A DNA stretch of 64,000 nucleotides, taken from contig JASANH010000838.1 of the NCBI GenBank assembly GCA_030248295.1, positions 806,001 through 870,000 on the forward strand, given 5' to 3'. Below the pieces are notes generated by a model, which was not told where the DNA came from, ran no database searches, and saw only the letters and a program-made list of their open reading frames with translations. Position numbers and translations under genes: made by a program. This DNA comes from Mesodorylaimus sp. YZB2_4 (lineage: Eukaryota > Nematoda > Enoplea > Dorylaimida > Dorylaimidae). Positions 1 to 12,235 of this stretch are shown one piece after another; position 1 is the stretch's first letter, and each line of letters starts with the position of its first letter.

Positions 1-2114
1 CATTTAACATGTCTTTGGAAACACAAACCACTGTCACCTTTGCGTCCGCATCGGCTAGTTATGCCCCTACACCCGATGATACTAAATACTCAGCTCCATT
101 AACAAGTGCTTCCAGCATTCCTTCTGCAACAACTACTCAAACCATTGCTGCCAAAATGATCCTTCTTGCCATTACTGCTGTCATCGACACCTCGCCTGCT
201 TTTGAAAGAATTCCCACGACATCTTTTCCAAGCATCCAGGCACCTGCACCGGTATCATCGAACGCAGAAAATCCTATGCAAAATATCCCTTTAAAGAAAA
301 CTGTTTTACCAGCCACAGCACAAGCAAATCAAGCAGCGTATGCATCCTCTGTCAACGCAGATGTGCCTCTTTCCGACCTGCCGACTTTGTCACCTTCCGT
401 TGAAGCCGCAATAAACCATGAAATTGGCGCTATAATAACTGCAGTAAGTTCGTGTATTAATAGTTATGAGCTCAGGATATACGCGCCCGTTTTACCGCGT
501 AGGCAGGCAACGATTCGACATCACTCTCTGTGGCTGTTACGGACTCGGTTCCTTATCTAATGGCCTCCATACCTCCCGAGATCGCTGAAAAAGCGGGCTA
601 CAGCGTATCAGAGCTGATCACTCGCTGTGTTTACAATGAAGAGAACTGTTTCTTACAGTAACCCATAGCAGTTTATTTGGTCATCGCTCTCAAGATTATA
701 GACATGCTTCCTATGCAGGGACTTCGAACTGAAACTGGACCCTACCTACGGAAACTGCTACACTTTTAATGCTGATGGTAAATATTTGGTTGCAATGACA
801 GCCGGCGCATCTACAGGTGAAAGCAGTAAGCTTATAGCTGGGAGTCTGAGCATGTGGTAAAGGTGTTTAGGCTTGTCGATTACGTACAACGTTGGCCAAG
901 GCGAGTATTTGGAGTACTCGCAGACAGCTGGGATTCGGATGGTTATACATGGTCAGCATGAGCCCGTTTTTCCTGACGCCATGGGAATCCACGCGCCAAG
1001 TGGTTACCTGAGTTCAGTAACTTTGCGGCGGGTAAGTGACAGCGGCAGGATGACAATTCTGCTGACTGAAATGTAATGCTAGAGTCTTCTCACGAGAAAG
1101 AGGTCCCTAGTACTGTATAGTAGAGCACCAAAATCAAATCTGCCATCAACTAGTGTTCAATATTTCTCAAGACTTTCAGGCCGACACATGGCTGACAAAG
1201 TCTCAAAAGCCGTGCGCTAACTCCGGACAAGATGTGGATGCATTCAACTACAATGGCTCAAAATACACACCTGAGGTAAAAATGTAGCTCATACAAGAGA
1301 TTCTGTTTTCCAGTTTTGATCTTCAGGCATGCAAAAGAAGCTGTTATCAACAACAAGTGATAAGGAACTGTGGTTGCGGCGATCCACGGGTGCCACTGCC
1401 TCCGCAATCCCACGTCAGCCATTGTGATTTGACAAAACGTGAGATTTGACTAACTTCCTGTACCTTAGCTTTTAAAAAGTTGCCTTGAATAGGACACTGT
1501 GTCAATGACAATTACAACGTCGATGGAATTAATACATCTGTGCAGACAAGTTGTATCTGCCCGCCCTCATGCCAGTGAGTTTTCTCCACCAGAATACAAA
1601 GCATCTATTAACTAAGCTGTCATATAGCCAAGTCGACTACGAAATCACCCAAACCATCACAAAGTGGTCCAACGATTACGTAAGCTCTTTACTGCTTTTT
1701 GTCGAATGCGGTCTACATAGACGTAATCGTACCTCATCTGTTTGTACAGTAGTTGCAGAAATCCAGCGACACGAAAGCACATGTGATCGATCCGTACGCG
1801 ATTTGAGTAGTTACCATTGCTTAGGGACAGGTGATCTAAGACAGCCTTCATGATTCTAGAAAACAACTTGCCAGAATCAATGTATATTTCGAAAGCTTGA
1901 CCCTTGTGGAATATATAGACACCAAACAATATCGAGTGAGCCAAAGTTGAGTCAACTACCACTCCAGCCCTTGACGAGTCTGCTTTAATTTCAGCTGACG
2001 GACATGTTATGGGACTTTTCCTCCATTGTCGGCTTAACATTGGGTATGTCCGTGCTCAGCCTATTCGAACTGATTAACCTTATTTCATGGTGTTGTCAGA
2101 AGTCCATGAATTAG
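1..2114 (+). CDS. DEG/ENaC sodium channel subunit 1 (3' part, 5' end outside window)
   Basis: Amiloride-sensitive-type cation channel subunit of the plasma membrane. Eleven exons fit: 1-443, 503-657, 719-816, 871-1031, 1180-1275, 1327-1438, 1493-1574, 1628-1679, 1759-1793, 1860-1935, 1995-2114. Together they give 475 in-frame residues to a TAG. The first exon is Ser/Thr/Ala-rich extracellular sequence. Family marks follow in order: LDPTYGNCYTFN (about 730-790), the C.C.GDPRVPLP motif (about 1370-1400), the second Cys-rich cluster ending CICPPSC (about 1550-1573), a 'NVYFE' strand (about 1877) and the pore/TM2 segment GLTLGMSVLSLFE (about 2030-2075). A short cytoplasmic tail follows. The last exons match those of the downstream paralogues in length and phase, so this is a member of a tandem array. 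What is known of the family: trimeric Na+ channels, often mechano-, acid- or peptide-gated. Ligand and tissue cannot be read here. Confidence 0.92.
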
Positions 2115-2591
2115 CGGATAATAAAGAGGGAACAAGCTATGTTCAATTTTACAAACAACAAAACAATGCATCTACCGTTTTGTGCACTGTTTTGAAAGTT
2201 AATATCGCGTTCGGATAAACTTTAAAAATGGTAAAGTCCGATGTGCACATTTTCTTTCTTGGACTTTGTTGCCATCTACTACAGTATACCTGTATGCCAG
2301 AATGAAATCATTCACATGAGCCCATTCTGGCTCCAGTTGAGTGGCCAGAGGTTCTCGAATGCTCTTGGCGCATCACCACGTTGCCGACGCACCAATCTAG
2401 CCACTAGTCATCAGTCAGTTCAGAGCATGCTGGCCACCCGCTATGCGATATCTGATGCGAGTCCTTTCGTTCGCGCACCTACGATCATGAATAGGGCCAT
2501 GATTTCAGCACATTCATTCTACAAGGGTCAGCATTCACGAGTTTCGCACCGAGTCAGACAGAACGACACTTCAAGTCACATCACCAGCAGA

Positions 2592-3657
2592 TCACTTCTT
2601 GGCAGCGCTTTCTTGCTTGGCTTCGTTGGCGGCAGCGGCGCTTTCTTTGTCGACCGAGGCGAGGTAGTAGGCGATGGTTCCGGCGATGTTCAGGATCACG
2701 ACCGTCTTCCATTGTTCCAACTGCGGCGAGCTGTCTCCGCGCTGGAAGCTGGCCACTTTCAGCTGCAGATCGGCGGCGGCAGCGGCGCCCAGGATCAGAA
2801 CCGAGAGGATGTAGGCGAAGCTGAAGTTGAAGATGAACCCGAACAGCACGTAGGCGCCCAGAGCGCCACCCAGCAGGGCACCCTAAGAAGAGAGCGAATC
2901 AGTTTTCGGGGATGTGGATAGTAAGTGCTTGGTACTTACCAAGAAGACGGGGCGTTTTCCAGCCACTTGCTCCCTGGCTCCGGCAAAGTGAGCGAGCAGA
3001 CCGACGGCCACGGGCAGCAGGAAGACGGGCGGCCCGAAGATGGTCGCGACGCGGTTGCTCAGCAGGGCGCCGACCAGCACGCCCTCGGCCACCGAGCCAA
3101 ACAGGACCACCTGAAAAATGAGGAGCGATTGTGGTCGGAAGGAGAGCACAGCGAGGCGAGGCTTACCTGCTCACGCTCCGACTCGGACATTTGCACCTTG
3201 CGCAGTTGCAGGAAGACGAAGGCCGGCAGAGCGACGAACGTCAGCAGCAGGGCGGTCCAGTTGTCGAAGATGGCGCCCACGATGCCGTAAAAGACGGTGC
3301 CACTGATGACACTGGCCATGCCGGAGAGGAACAAGCACACGCCCGTCCACAGGTAGCTCTGAAACGAGACCTTGATTACATCCGCCCTTAACTCGGGGCA
3401 ACACTCACCTTGAGCAGAAACGGGGCGGCATTCGGCGCGACAGGAGACTCGAAGTCTTGGATGGACGCTTTGTAGCCTTCGACGAGGGCCGTGGCCTGCG
3501 GTTGCAGTTGCTGGCGCTGGTTTTCGATGATGCCCTTGTACTCGTTGATGGTCGATTCGGCCAGTTCCTTGAAATTGCTGGCTCGGCTGCGCAAAGTTTC
3601 GGCCGTTTGCTGCAGTTGCTGCTGGTAACGCTTTCCCAAAGCCACGGGATCGGCCAT
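2592..3657 (-). CDS. Seven-pass membrane protein, Bax inhibitor-1 (TMBIM)-like
   Basis: Four exons, all joined in phase 0: 3409-3657, 3167-3358, 2940-3110 and 2592-2882. They encode 300 aa from an ATG at 3657. The first 83 residues are hydrophilic, Gln/Ala-rich and probably helical. About seven hydrophobic segments follow, then a charged Ala/Lys-rich tail ending in two lysines, which could be an ER retrieval signal. The order of short polytopic segments, an acidic-Gln position after the sixth segment (AADLQ) and a following polar loop recall BI-1/TMBIM6, an ER Ca2+-leak and anti-apoptotic protein. Similarity to BI-1 is my judgement from topology and a few positions, not an alignment. Coding sequence is much more GC-rich than the flanking channel genes, which suggests high expression or a different compositional history. 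The gene sits between two DEG/ENaC genes on the opposite strand. Confidence 0.75.
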
Positions 3658-4185
3658 TGTCGACTTTGACGGGTGACTCGGTTTCGGGTGACGGGCGACG
3701 AAGACAAGATTTTGCACGCGACTGTACGACGCAAGAGCTGAAGACAGAAATGGGAGACCAATGGTCTCCTGCGCGGTTCAAATAGGTCGACTACTTCACA
3801 TTGCTCCTCTCACCTTACACTAGAGAATCACTGCATTGCGTTTAAGGCGTAGATGTCTTTAATTTATCCAGCAACCTTTCGCGCTCAGTCTGTCCGGATT
3901 CTACCTCCTATGACTTACGTAGGAATCAGTAATTGCAGGGCTCAAAATGGGTTGATGCTCTGGTAAATGTGGGGTTACCTCTTCTTTACCTACAATGTAC
4001 ATGGCTCTTTTAACTTTGATTCAATAATTTTCTCAACGTTGACTTTGCTGAATGTTCCGTAGGCGCAGGGTAAAAGTAGATTCTAGTAGTGCCGTTATGA
4101 GTGCATGATCGTCATAACAGTGTGACAGTGTGCACTGTTGAGTTGGGCGTTAAGGGACTTTTTGAAGGCCGCACATCCTAGAAGG

Positions 4186-7100
4186 ATGGTAAGACGCCGT
4201 CAGCAAGTCGAATATACTTCGATCACGCCATTGAACTTCGCAATTCGTGGTCGATCGATTCCAGTTAAAGTATTTTGGTCGTTGGTAACACTTTTGGACA
4301 TAACAGCATTGATCGTCGTCGTGACGCTCCAAATTTTGAGGTTCCAAGAGAACTACACTAGTGCCATCTCTCAGGTAGGAAGGCGTTGCTAATTTGTGGG
4401 AGGTACGAGCTGGTGCAGCATGTGAATAGCACTGTCTCTACTTCTTCATTAATATTTGTATAGCTGACAAGAAACCAAGACCCGTTCCCGGCTGTCACCT
4501 TCTGCAATATCAACCCATACAAGAAATCTGTGGTATCCATTATCCCCGAACTGGCAAGATTTGTCGCCCGCTTTAACAATGCCTCTCAAGCGGCTTATCA
4601 ATCTTCGCTGGTAAGCAAACGCATTAAGAGAGCAACACAATGTGGTTGTTCAATAGACGAGAAAAAAATTGTTCCGAATGGCACTTTTTTGGCTTCATCG
4701 TACGAGCGGATTTCAACCCCGCCATCGCTTCAGTGGAATTGTTCGTTCGCATGCTGCAGCTTTCGCGCTTCGCCTGGGAAAAGAGGCAGGCTGGCTCGCA
4801 TTGACAACGACGATGTGATGCAGTTTCTTCTAAATCGGTCTATTCTAACATCCACACCAGCATGGTGTGGATTAAAAGGCGACTCCAGTGGCGTGCATAA
4901 GTGGTACGAAAATGCAACCGACTACTTCGATTCGACGGCGGTCAATGTAACAAATCTATGCCCAAGATGCTTTGCTGATTCAAGCCCGTCAACTTGGTCA
5001 GCAGCTGGCCCTGTAATGATCAAGATAGATCCAGGACCACCGATAAAAGTACTTTATCAGAAGAATTCTGATTCCCACTATGGTGATTTTATTTGCGAGT
5101 GTAAGTCACGTGCAAGCCGTGCGTAGTGCTTGGTGCACACTTCCTAATTTTAGATGTTAGTACTTCCCCTTTGATTGTATCGAGTACTGCATCAACATTA
5201 CGCTCTTCGAGTGCCACTACTACATTTCCGACATCGACCAAATCAACATCAACATCATCTTTTTCCTCTTCAGCAAAGGAGACAACCACGCACAAATTAA
5301 CATCGGCAGCCACAGCTCTGCCATCGAAAATATCGACGACATCATCAAGTTCGATTTCTTTCAGCTCGAGTAAATCAAGTACTGGTTCAACGAGCACATT
5401 ACAAATAACATCAAGGCCAAGCACGACTGCCAGCCCGCCGGAACCTGTGGCATCGACTAGTTCGACTACTAGCGACACTGCTGTGACCACTACGCACTGC
5501 GCTGCTACGACTACTCCTGCGGTCGCATCAACTAAACCAACTGCTCTTATAACTTCTTCACCCACGTCAACTACGACCGCTTCGTTATCTAGCTCGACGA
5601 CTGTTACCACTTCCACAGCATCTCTGATAAGCGCGAGCACTTCTACTTCCATTTATGCTAGCGCCATTACAACCACCAAGACCTTGCCAGTCCGTCGCGT
5701 CAGCATCAACAGTCAGCACTTCTTAAAAAGCGCGTCATTTTTACTCAACTCCGCTGGCGGCCAAGAGCCAGCTCTACCTTCTGATGCTGATCTGACCAAA
5801 GCCATTGAGACTATCCTAGAGCAGGTACAGAGCAGTCGTCCCATTTTGACCCTTCCTATCATTCAGTCATATTCCCTGTAGGCGAACGACGACGCCAATG
5901 CGTTGAGCTCAATGGCTGAGGACGCCTTGCCGTACATCATTTCTTCTCTTCCGCCTGAACTTGCCGAAAAAGCTGGCTACTCGCTCTCTGAATCCATTAT
6001 CCGCTGTGTGTACAACGGAGTCAAATGCTTGGCAAGGTAATTATTCACACCAGCCCGGACTGTGCCCTGAAATGTAATTGCCATTGAATTTTTACAGCGA
6101 TTTCACTTTAAAAGTGGATCCTAATTACGGTAATTGCTTTACGTTCAATAAGCGAAGCGATCACGCCACAGCAACAAGGCCCGGTGCGTCAACAGGTGAG
6201 AAAAGACCTCTTCTGTTTACGTCATTTCTCTCTGTATTTCGTTTCGACTCAATTTTGACCAGGGCTCTCCGTGACATACAATGTCGGGGATAATCAATAC
6301 TTGGACTATGCTCAAATGGCTGGTGTTAGAGTGGTTATCCACGGACAAGGGGAACCAATTTTCCCAGATGTCATGGGAATCAATATACCGAGCGGGTATC
6401 AGAGCTCAGCTGCTATGACAAAGGTGACAGATGAACTCTATCTGACAATTTTTAAAGGTAAGACGCGCTCCTTTATTGTAGATTCAAACGGACTCGTTAG
6501 CTCTGGACTCAAAGCCATGCGCAATAGCCGCAAGTGACGTGCCCGTTTATTATTACAGCGATAACAACTACACGACTGAGGCAAGAATATAGACTTTCCT
6601 GAAATTGCGTTCAAGCCCCCCCTTTTTTGACATAGGCTTGTCTACGAAGCTGCTACCAGAAGCAGATCATCGATAAATGCAAGTGCGGCGATCCTAGAGT
6701 GCCACTGCCACAAAGTGAACAACATGTCCATTGCAATCTCTCGAAGCGTATGATCGCGTCTTTTAGGCAGGTCACCTTGCACAAAACAAAACAAACCTTT
6801 TCAGGAGACTGTGTAAACGATTACTACAATGTCGATACGAACAAGGCTTGCGTATGTTCTCGTCCCTGCCGGTAAAAGCTGTGCTGAGGCAAACCCCAGT
6901 GATAGTTATGAAGGATTTTGCTTTTTAAGTATAACAGAATACCAACTTACAAATACGGTTACCAGGTGGCCGAAATTGGTAAGATTGCCCAGCCTCTTTT
7001 GTAATCTGTAGCTACGTCCTCAATGTACAATAATTCCAAACAGAAAGCAATCTGCTGGTATGCCTTAGGATAAAGTCAACTTGGAACCGCAATATGTAAA

Positions 7101-7464
7101 TTATTCAGTGAATACTGCGCACAAGTATGTACCGTTTATTGCTCATGTATGCTTTGTCATTAGTTTGATTAACACTACACGGATTCGTTCTTTGAGTACG
7201 TTTTTTTCTTTTCAGAGCCAATTTGGCCAACATAAAAATATATTTCGAGACGTTGGAAGTAGTGGAATACATGGAGACCGTTCCCTATTCGGTAAGGTTA
7301 CGCCCAATCCACATCCATGCTGGCCTCCAATTAGCCTATTGCAGTGGCGCGAACTTCTTTGGGACATATCAGCCGTCATTGGCTTACTTCTGAATGCATC
7401 AGCCCTGAGCCTATTCGAAATTGCTGATTTGGCCCTTTATCTATACACAAAGTGGCGTCCCTGA
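4186..7464 (+). CDS. DEG/ENaC sodium channel subunit 2 (intact)
   Basis: Thirteen exons close in frame to 829 aa: 4186-4374, 4464-5100, 5154-5824, 5882-6036, 6098-6195, 6263-6423, 6482-6580, 6636-6747, 6805-6871, 6930-6978, 7069-7124, 7216-7291, 7345-7464. TM1 is encoded around 4260-4350. The post-TM1 motif FPAVTFCNINPYK lies at about 4482. A Ser/Thr-rich insert of about 220 residues (exon 5154-5824) precedes LKVDPNYGNCFTFN. The CKCGDPRVPLP motif lies at about 6680-6712 and the TM2/pore segment at 7370-7420. The start ATG at 4186 is the first in-frame ATG before TM1, but an upstream coding exon cannot be excluded. The intron after 6580 begins GC (GCAAGA) instead of GT. The Ser/Thr insert is probably O-glycosylated mucin-like sequence (inference). 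It is the best-preserved member of the array. Confidence 0.92.
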
Positions 7465-8394
7465 ACTTATTGAGCCGTTATAAAAAGGCAGAAGATACCG
7501 TCGCGCTGTGCCATGCTGAACAACACAATTTCTTTTGTGATAGCTATTCACTATGTGCGCCAAATAGTCTTGTCATAAACCTGTTTACTGTAGCTACTGA
7601 AAGATCATCTACTGTAGCAGTCATGGGTATCGCACTAAATAATAAATTGTATTTGCACTGTACGAGTGGAAGCGGGACAAGCTCTATTGTGCTCCATCCT
7701 ATGACTTCGAATCGGCATCTCGCTACGAGTAGTTTTATCAAAGTTAGGTCAATAAACCACAGTGGCATCATCTTGGCGTGTATTCTCAAGCTGAAATCAA
7801 TCAGGCGCACTGTTGCCTTGATGCTTTTCCGTGGTTGCCGTTACTCCACAGTTGCACGTATAAAAACATAACGTGTAGTTGTCTTGGAAATGAAAGACAA
7901 GCTCTTATTTCGCATCAATATCCAAATATGGAAGGCAAAGAAACGGCAAAATCGATCAGGTTGCTACGCTATAGACTTGATAAAAACTGCTGAACTTATA
8001 CGGCCTTCTTCTGCCTGAACATGGTTTGTGATACCTATCGTAGTCCGCGTTCGATATTCGAGATATCGAGAGAAGTTCGTGGCGGTACACACGGGTCGTT
8101 GCCTCCGACGCTCACTTACTATTCAAAATGGTTTACCGCAGTTTGTACCAAATGTGTGATCCAGGAAGGACTGAGGCCGAAATAAAACAAACAGCGGATT
8201 TTACTTCTGCAGACTTAGTGACTTTGGCTTTAAAAGCAAAATCAAGAAGGGAAAGCATATTTTGGTGGCTCATCACTATTTTAGCTTGTCTTTTCACCAC
8301 CTTAATTATTACCTGACTGGCAATAAAGTTCAGCCATCGAGACACTACTGTCCGTACGCAGGTAGGTGCTCACATGGTCAAATCGTTTTGAGAA

Positions 8395-8540
8395 TGACCT
8401 AACTCCAGTGCCAGCGAGTGCTCGTCTCGCAGCCGGGTAAATTATTTCGTGTGAAAAACGCCATTTATCTAAGTTTCGTGAATAATTTCGCAATCGAGTG
8501 CATATGCTTGCTTTCGATGAAGTAAAACATGAACTATTTG
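8395..8540 (+). repeat. tRNA-derived SINE-like repeat A, diverged copy
   Basis: Lies in the first intron of DEG/ENaC gene 3. Shared blocks with the other copies are the GGTAAATTATTTCGTG core, a 'CGAGTGC..AT.GC' segment and a 3' end reading GTAAAACATGAAC. The 5' tRNA-like head is mostly degraded here. It is a non-autonomous retroposon relic and has no coding capacity. Confidence 0.6.
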
Positions 8541-11500
8541 AATTTTCAGATGAAAATCAATCGCTTGCCCTTTCCCGCCATCACATTCTGCAATATGAAC
8601 CCATATAAAAGGTCAGCTATCGAGTCCATGCCACAAGTGGCCGCTCTGGTAGGTGCTTTCATTAACGCATATACAAATAAGTCAGGAAAGACTGAAACGG
8701 AATCACGGAACAGAATGGACTTATCAACATCTTATGGGCCCATGGATTCAGCAGGTGAAGGGCGACTTCGTCCCAGTGGAACTGGTGATGAGCTCAAGTC
8801 TCAGTGAAGCACTGAAGAAGCCAGATGATTTTATTTTACACTCAGAATCGAGCTTTCATATTTCACCAAAAGAAGAAGTTGGCTTCGAGAAAGAGATTGT
8901 CAAAAAAAGATCAGTTCTAATACAAGGCGAAAGTCAAGCCTCAGCAACTGAAGCGGAAGTACGAGGCGTAAAAACGAACAGCGGCTCAACCATATTCCAA
9001 TCATCGCTAGCTCCAGTGCCAGAACGACTAGCTGACTCTTTTGCCGCTGATGCTGCTTCTCACTCAACAAGCAAAAGAAACATTGCGATGCCAAGTGGAT
9101 GGTCAAAGAAGAATTCTTCAAACTCGTTACCAGATAACGTTTTAGTCAATACTGATGGAATAAAACTGACAAGCAGATCATCCTATACTGCATTTCCTGA
9201 CATGTCGACGACGAAAATGTCCGCTGAGCCTGGCGATGCTCATGCAACAGTCTCTGGCTCAGCATCCACTACATTCAGTAATAAATGGAGATACATGAAA
9301 TCCTTGGCTCGCCCTGGGATAGAACTAGGGCTGACCAGAGGATGGCCCAAGTCAGGATCAGTACCACGTAGTCCACGGACACTTATTGATACAGTTTACT
9401 ATCCCCACACCAATAAGGCCGTGTAGACTCACAATTCGGGGAGCAGCCGCACGTGCCGGCCGTCAAAGGGGTTCTGACGGGCCTGAGCCCGAAGTGCTCA
9501 CAGAGCAGTTCAGATCAGGTGATCCAGACTAGTTCTCAACCGATGTCTGCAATCAGACCAGTCACTCGACCTCGACCTCGCTCTCGGTCTCGTGCTGGCC
9601 CTGACATAGGAGAGGCGGACCGGTTCCCTGAACCAGTGCACACATAGGCCAGAGGGCATAACACATGCCTAGTCCATGCCTATTACATACACAGAGAATC
9701 CAGGGATAAGTAATAGGGAATCCAAGACAAGTACTCATAAATTGAAATCAAGTACATCGAGATCAATGGCAAGTACAGCTGAGTCAAAGACAAGCCACAT
9801 GGAGCGTATGACTCAAGATACAAGCAGCATTCACGCATTACCCATAACTGACATAAGCACTCCTGTTCCACCAGTTTCGTCAAGCGCCACCACAACCAGT
9901 GTGACTACTCATAAAGTTGGAAGGCATAGTGTAACCATTAACTCGGATAACCTGGATCAGGGTAAGCTGGATACAATAGGTGCTAAATCAGCTTTAATAA
10001 ATCACCCAACGGAACAGGAAAAACTTTTTTCCACAGCTGCACATCAGGTCATTGCTGACACAAAAGCAATGGAGGTCAGTACCAAAATACCAGTCATTGA
10101 ATCAAGCATTACGTTGTTCAGTACTCATTCTTTCTTGCATACCGACGGGAGGACGCCTGACTCATCGCCAGAGTCGCTGAAAAGCGGTTCAACAAATTTG
10201 AATCATGCCAACTTAGTTGATGGAATTCTAGGCGATCCAGGACAAGAACAATCAATTACTACTGCAAGTTCAAATAAAAACAGCAGGTTTGTTCTTTTGA
10301 GTCTTTCTTCTTCAGCCAGTTTTCCGCGTTGAATACGATACAAGCTGTTAGAGCTACAATCTGCCCATGGTTCCGTCTGTCTGCAAATAGTCTCGTTTAG
10401 GACTGGAACAACTATGGAACCCCTAGCTCACGACGAGTGGATGAAGGCAACTTCGCATTACATTGAAAATACACTTGATAACGTGAGTTTTATATTTTTC
10501 TTCTTTCTATCTTGCAAATTTACATCCTTTTAAGGTAATTTCTGATGCGAGCGCCTTAAGCGGCACCAGTCAAGACATTTTAGCCTACATGATAGCCTCA
10601 CTTCCTCCTAAAGTGGCTATCAGTGCCGGATATAAAGTCACAGAACTGATAATAAAGTGCGGTTTTAACGGAGCTAAGTGTGGTCCTCGGTGAGTTGGTT
10701 CAGTTTATGTCTATTCTAAAGGAGCAAGGTCTCGGTTTTAGTGACTTCAGTCTCCTTCTGGATGGCAGCTACGGAAACTGTTATACATTCAATCCTGTGG
10801 GCCATTTTATGATGCCGAACCAAGCCGGCATGGAGAGGGGTAAGACATACTATCCTATAACAATGCCTTAGATATAAAATTGAGAGGGATGGAACCAGGG
10901 ACGTCCGGTCGACGCTCTCTGGAAGGCTTCGTAACCACACTTGCCCTGCTCACTTAGGTCTTACCATTACGTACGCGATCGGGACAGAGCACTATTTGGA
11001 GTTCGTTCAGACGGCTGGACTCCGTATGATCATTCACGGTCACAATGACACTGTTCTTCCTGACGCGGAAGGTGGAGTCAATATTCCAAGCGGATACGAT
11101 ATCGTCGCTTCTATGAGACAAGTACTGCACTCGTACATAATGCATGTAGTTGCGACTACTAGTACTTACACGCGCTTTGTTTAGGCCCACACTCACGTAT
11201 TTTCATCTTCCAAGAGACCATGCATCAATTCAAGGAGGGATGTTCCTGTATTTAATTATGTCAATACTGCTTATTCTGTAGAGGTAACGCGTGCTTTGCG
11301 CTCTGTTTAAGCAATGAGAAGTTGGCAGAAAACATCAGCGAGCACCTTCATGGTGTGACCGTTTAACCTACTGCACTGTTGAGTAAATTCTAGGCTTGTC
11401 TCAGAAGCTGCTATCAGGAGACTGTCATCAAACGATGCAACTGCGGAGATCCTCGTGTACCATTACCGCCAGACACTCATGTCGAGTTTTGTGATGTTTT

Positions 11501-11857
11501 AAAACGTAACCCGCTTCCATCTTTCCATGCCGCTTTCCGCACCAATGCTTTTAGGCGACTGTGTCAATGCGTTTTATTCAGTGGCTAGCTCCGAAGGCGA
11601 AAAGTGCCATTGTCCGCCTGCCTGCAGGTGTTTCTTCCTTCGTCTGGTGTTTCTGTATTGAATTTGTGCTTTATTTTAGTTCTGCTGTCTATGATCTCAC
11701 GTTGACGACAACGAAATGGGCAAACACCCGCGTAAGTCCTCTCACTGTCGCAAACATGTGTAAGGGAGTTGAGGGCAAGAATAGTGGACCTAGAATAGTG
11801 GCAGCAGGCTTCGATGGTGCGCTTGCATTGGCGTTCATCTAACCTTATCTGCTTGGT

Positions 11858-12235
11858 AGGGAGCAGCTGGGGTCGTCCCGTGTGCAGGCCTGGGGATGGA
11901 GGTCGGTTTGCAAACCATAACCCTTCGCTGACCCGTTTTGACATTTCATCAAACGAGCTATGCGCACTAGAGGGTGAAGCGACACATTATACAAGAAATA
12001 ATTTACCCGGGCGCGAGTCGAACACTCCCCAGTGGCTACGTACCTGGCGTGAGAGGCAACCAACCAGGCTGTGTGTGGGTGACTCATCCAGTACCGCGAT
12101 GCGCTCCGAATGGAGGGCCGGAAGTCAAACGAGTAGCTGGTCTCGGCTGTCGAACACCGATAGGGTTCAGAGCTGTGAGCCGTGTTCCGTGTAAGGTTTG
12201 ACGGCTGGCCGCCCATAGGCAAGCCGGGTCCGCTT
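11858..12235 (+). repeat. Dispersed repeat B, copy 1, split by an inserted repeat A
   Basis: Shares the block GATGGAGGTCGGTTTGC and 'GGGTGACTCA' with the copies near 47.0-47.4 kb and 59.5-59.75 kb. Also shared is 'TCAAACGAGTAG..GTCTCGGCTGTCGAAC' in pieces. Sequence matching repeat A on the opposite strand interrupts it at about 11936-12060, so A inserted after B. It lies in an intron of DEG/ENaC gene 3. I find no ORF. A GGTTCAA-type box near its head in copy 4 suggests a Pol III-promoted ancestor, but this is weaker than for repeat A. Confidence 0.65.
11936..12060 (-). repeat. tRNA-derived SINE-like repeat A nested in repeat B
   Basis: Read on the - strand it gives GCCTCTCACGCCAGGT, then GTGTTCGACTCGCG (a B-box like element). 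The body GGTAAATTATTTCTTGT and the 'CACCCTC.AGTGCGCAT' block follow, in the same order as the copy at 13839-14000. It interrupts repeat B copy 1, which sets the relative age of the two families. Confidence 0.75.

Noticed and set aside
5089-5652. 187-codon antisense ORF across the Ser/Thr insert of DEG/ENaC 2
   Set aside because: It is the reverse of a TCN/ACN-rich coding exon (Val/Asp-rich shadow). The sense strand has splice sites and family context.
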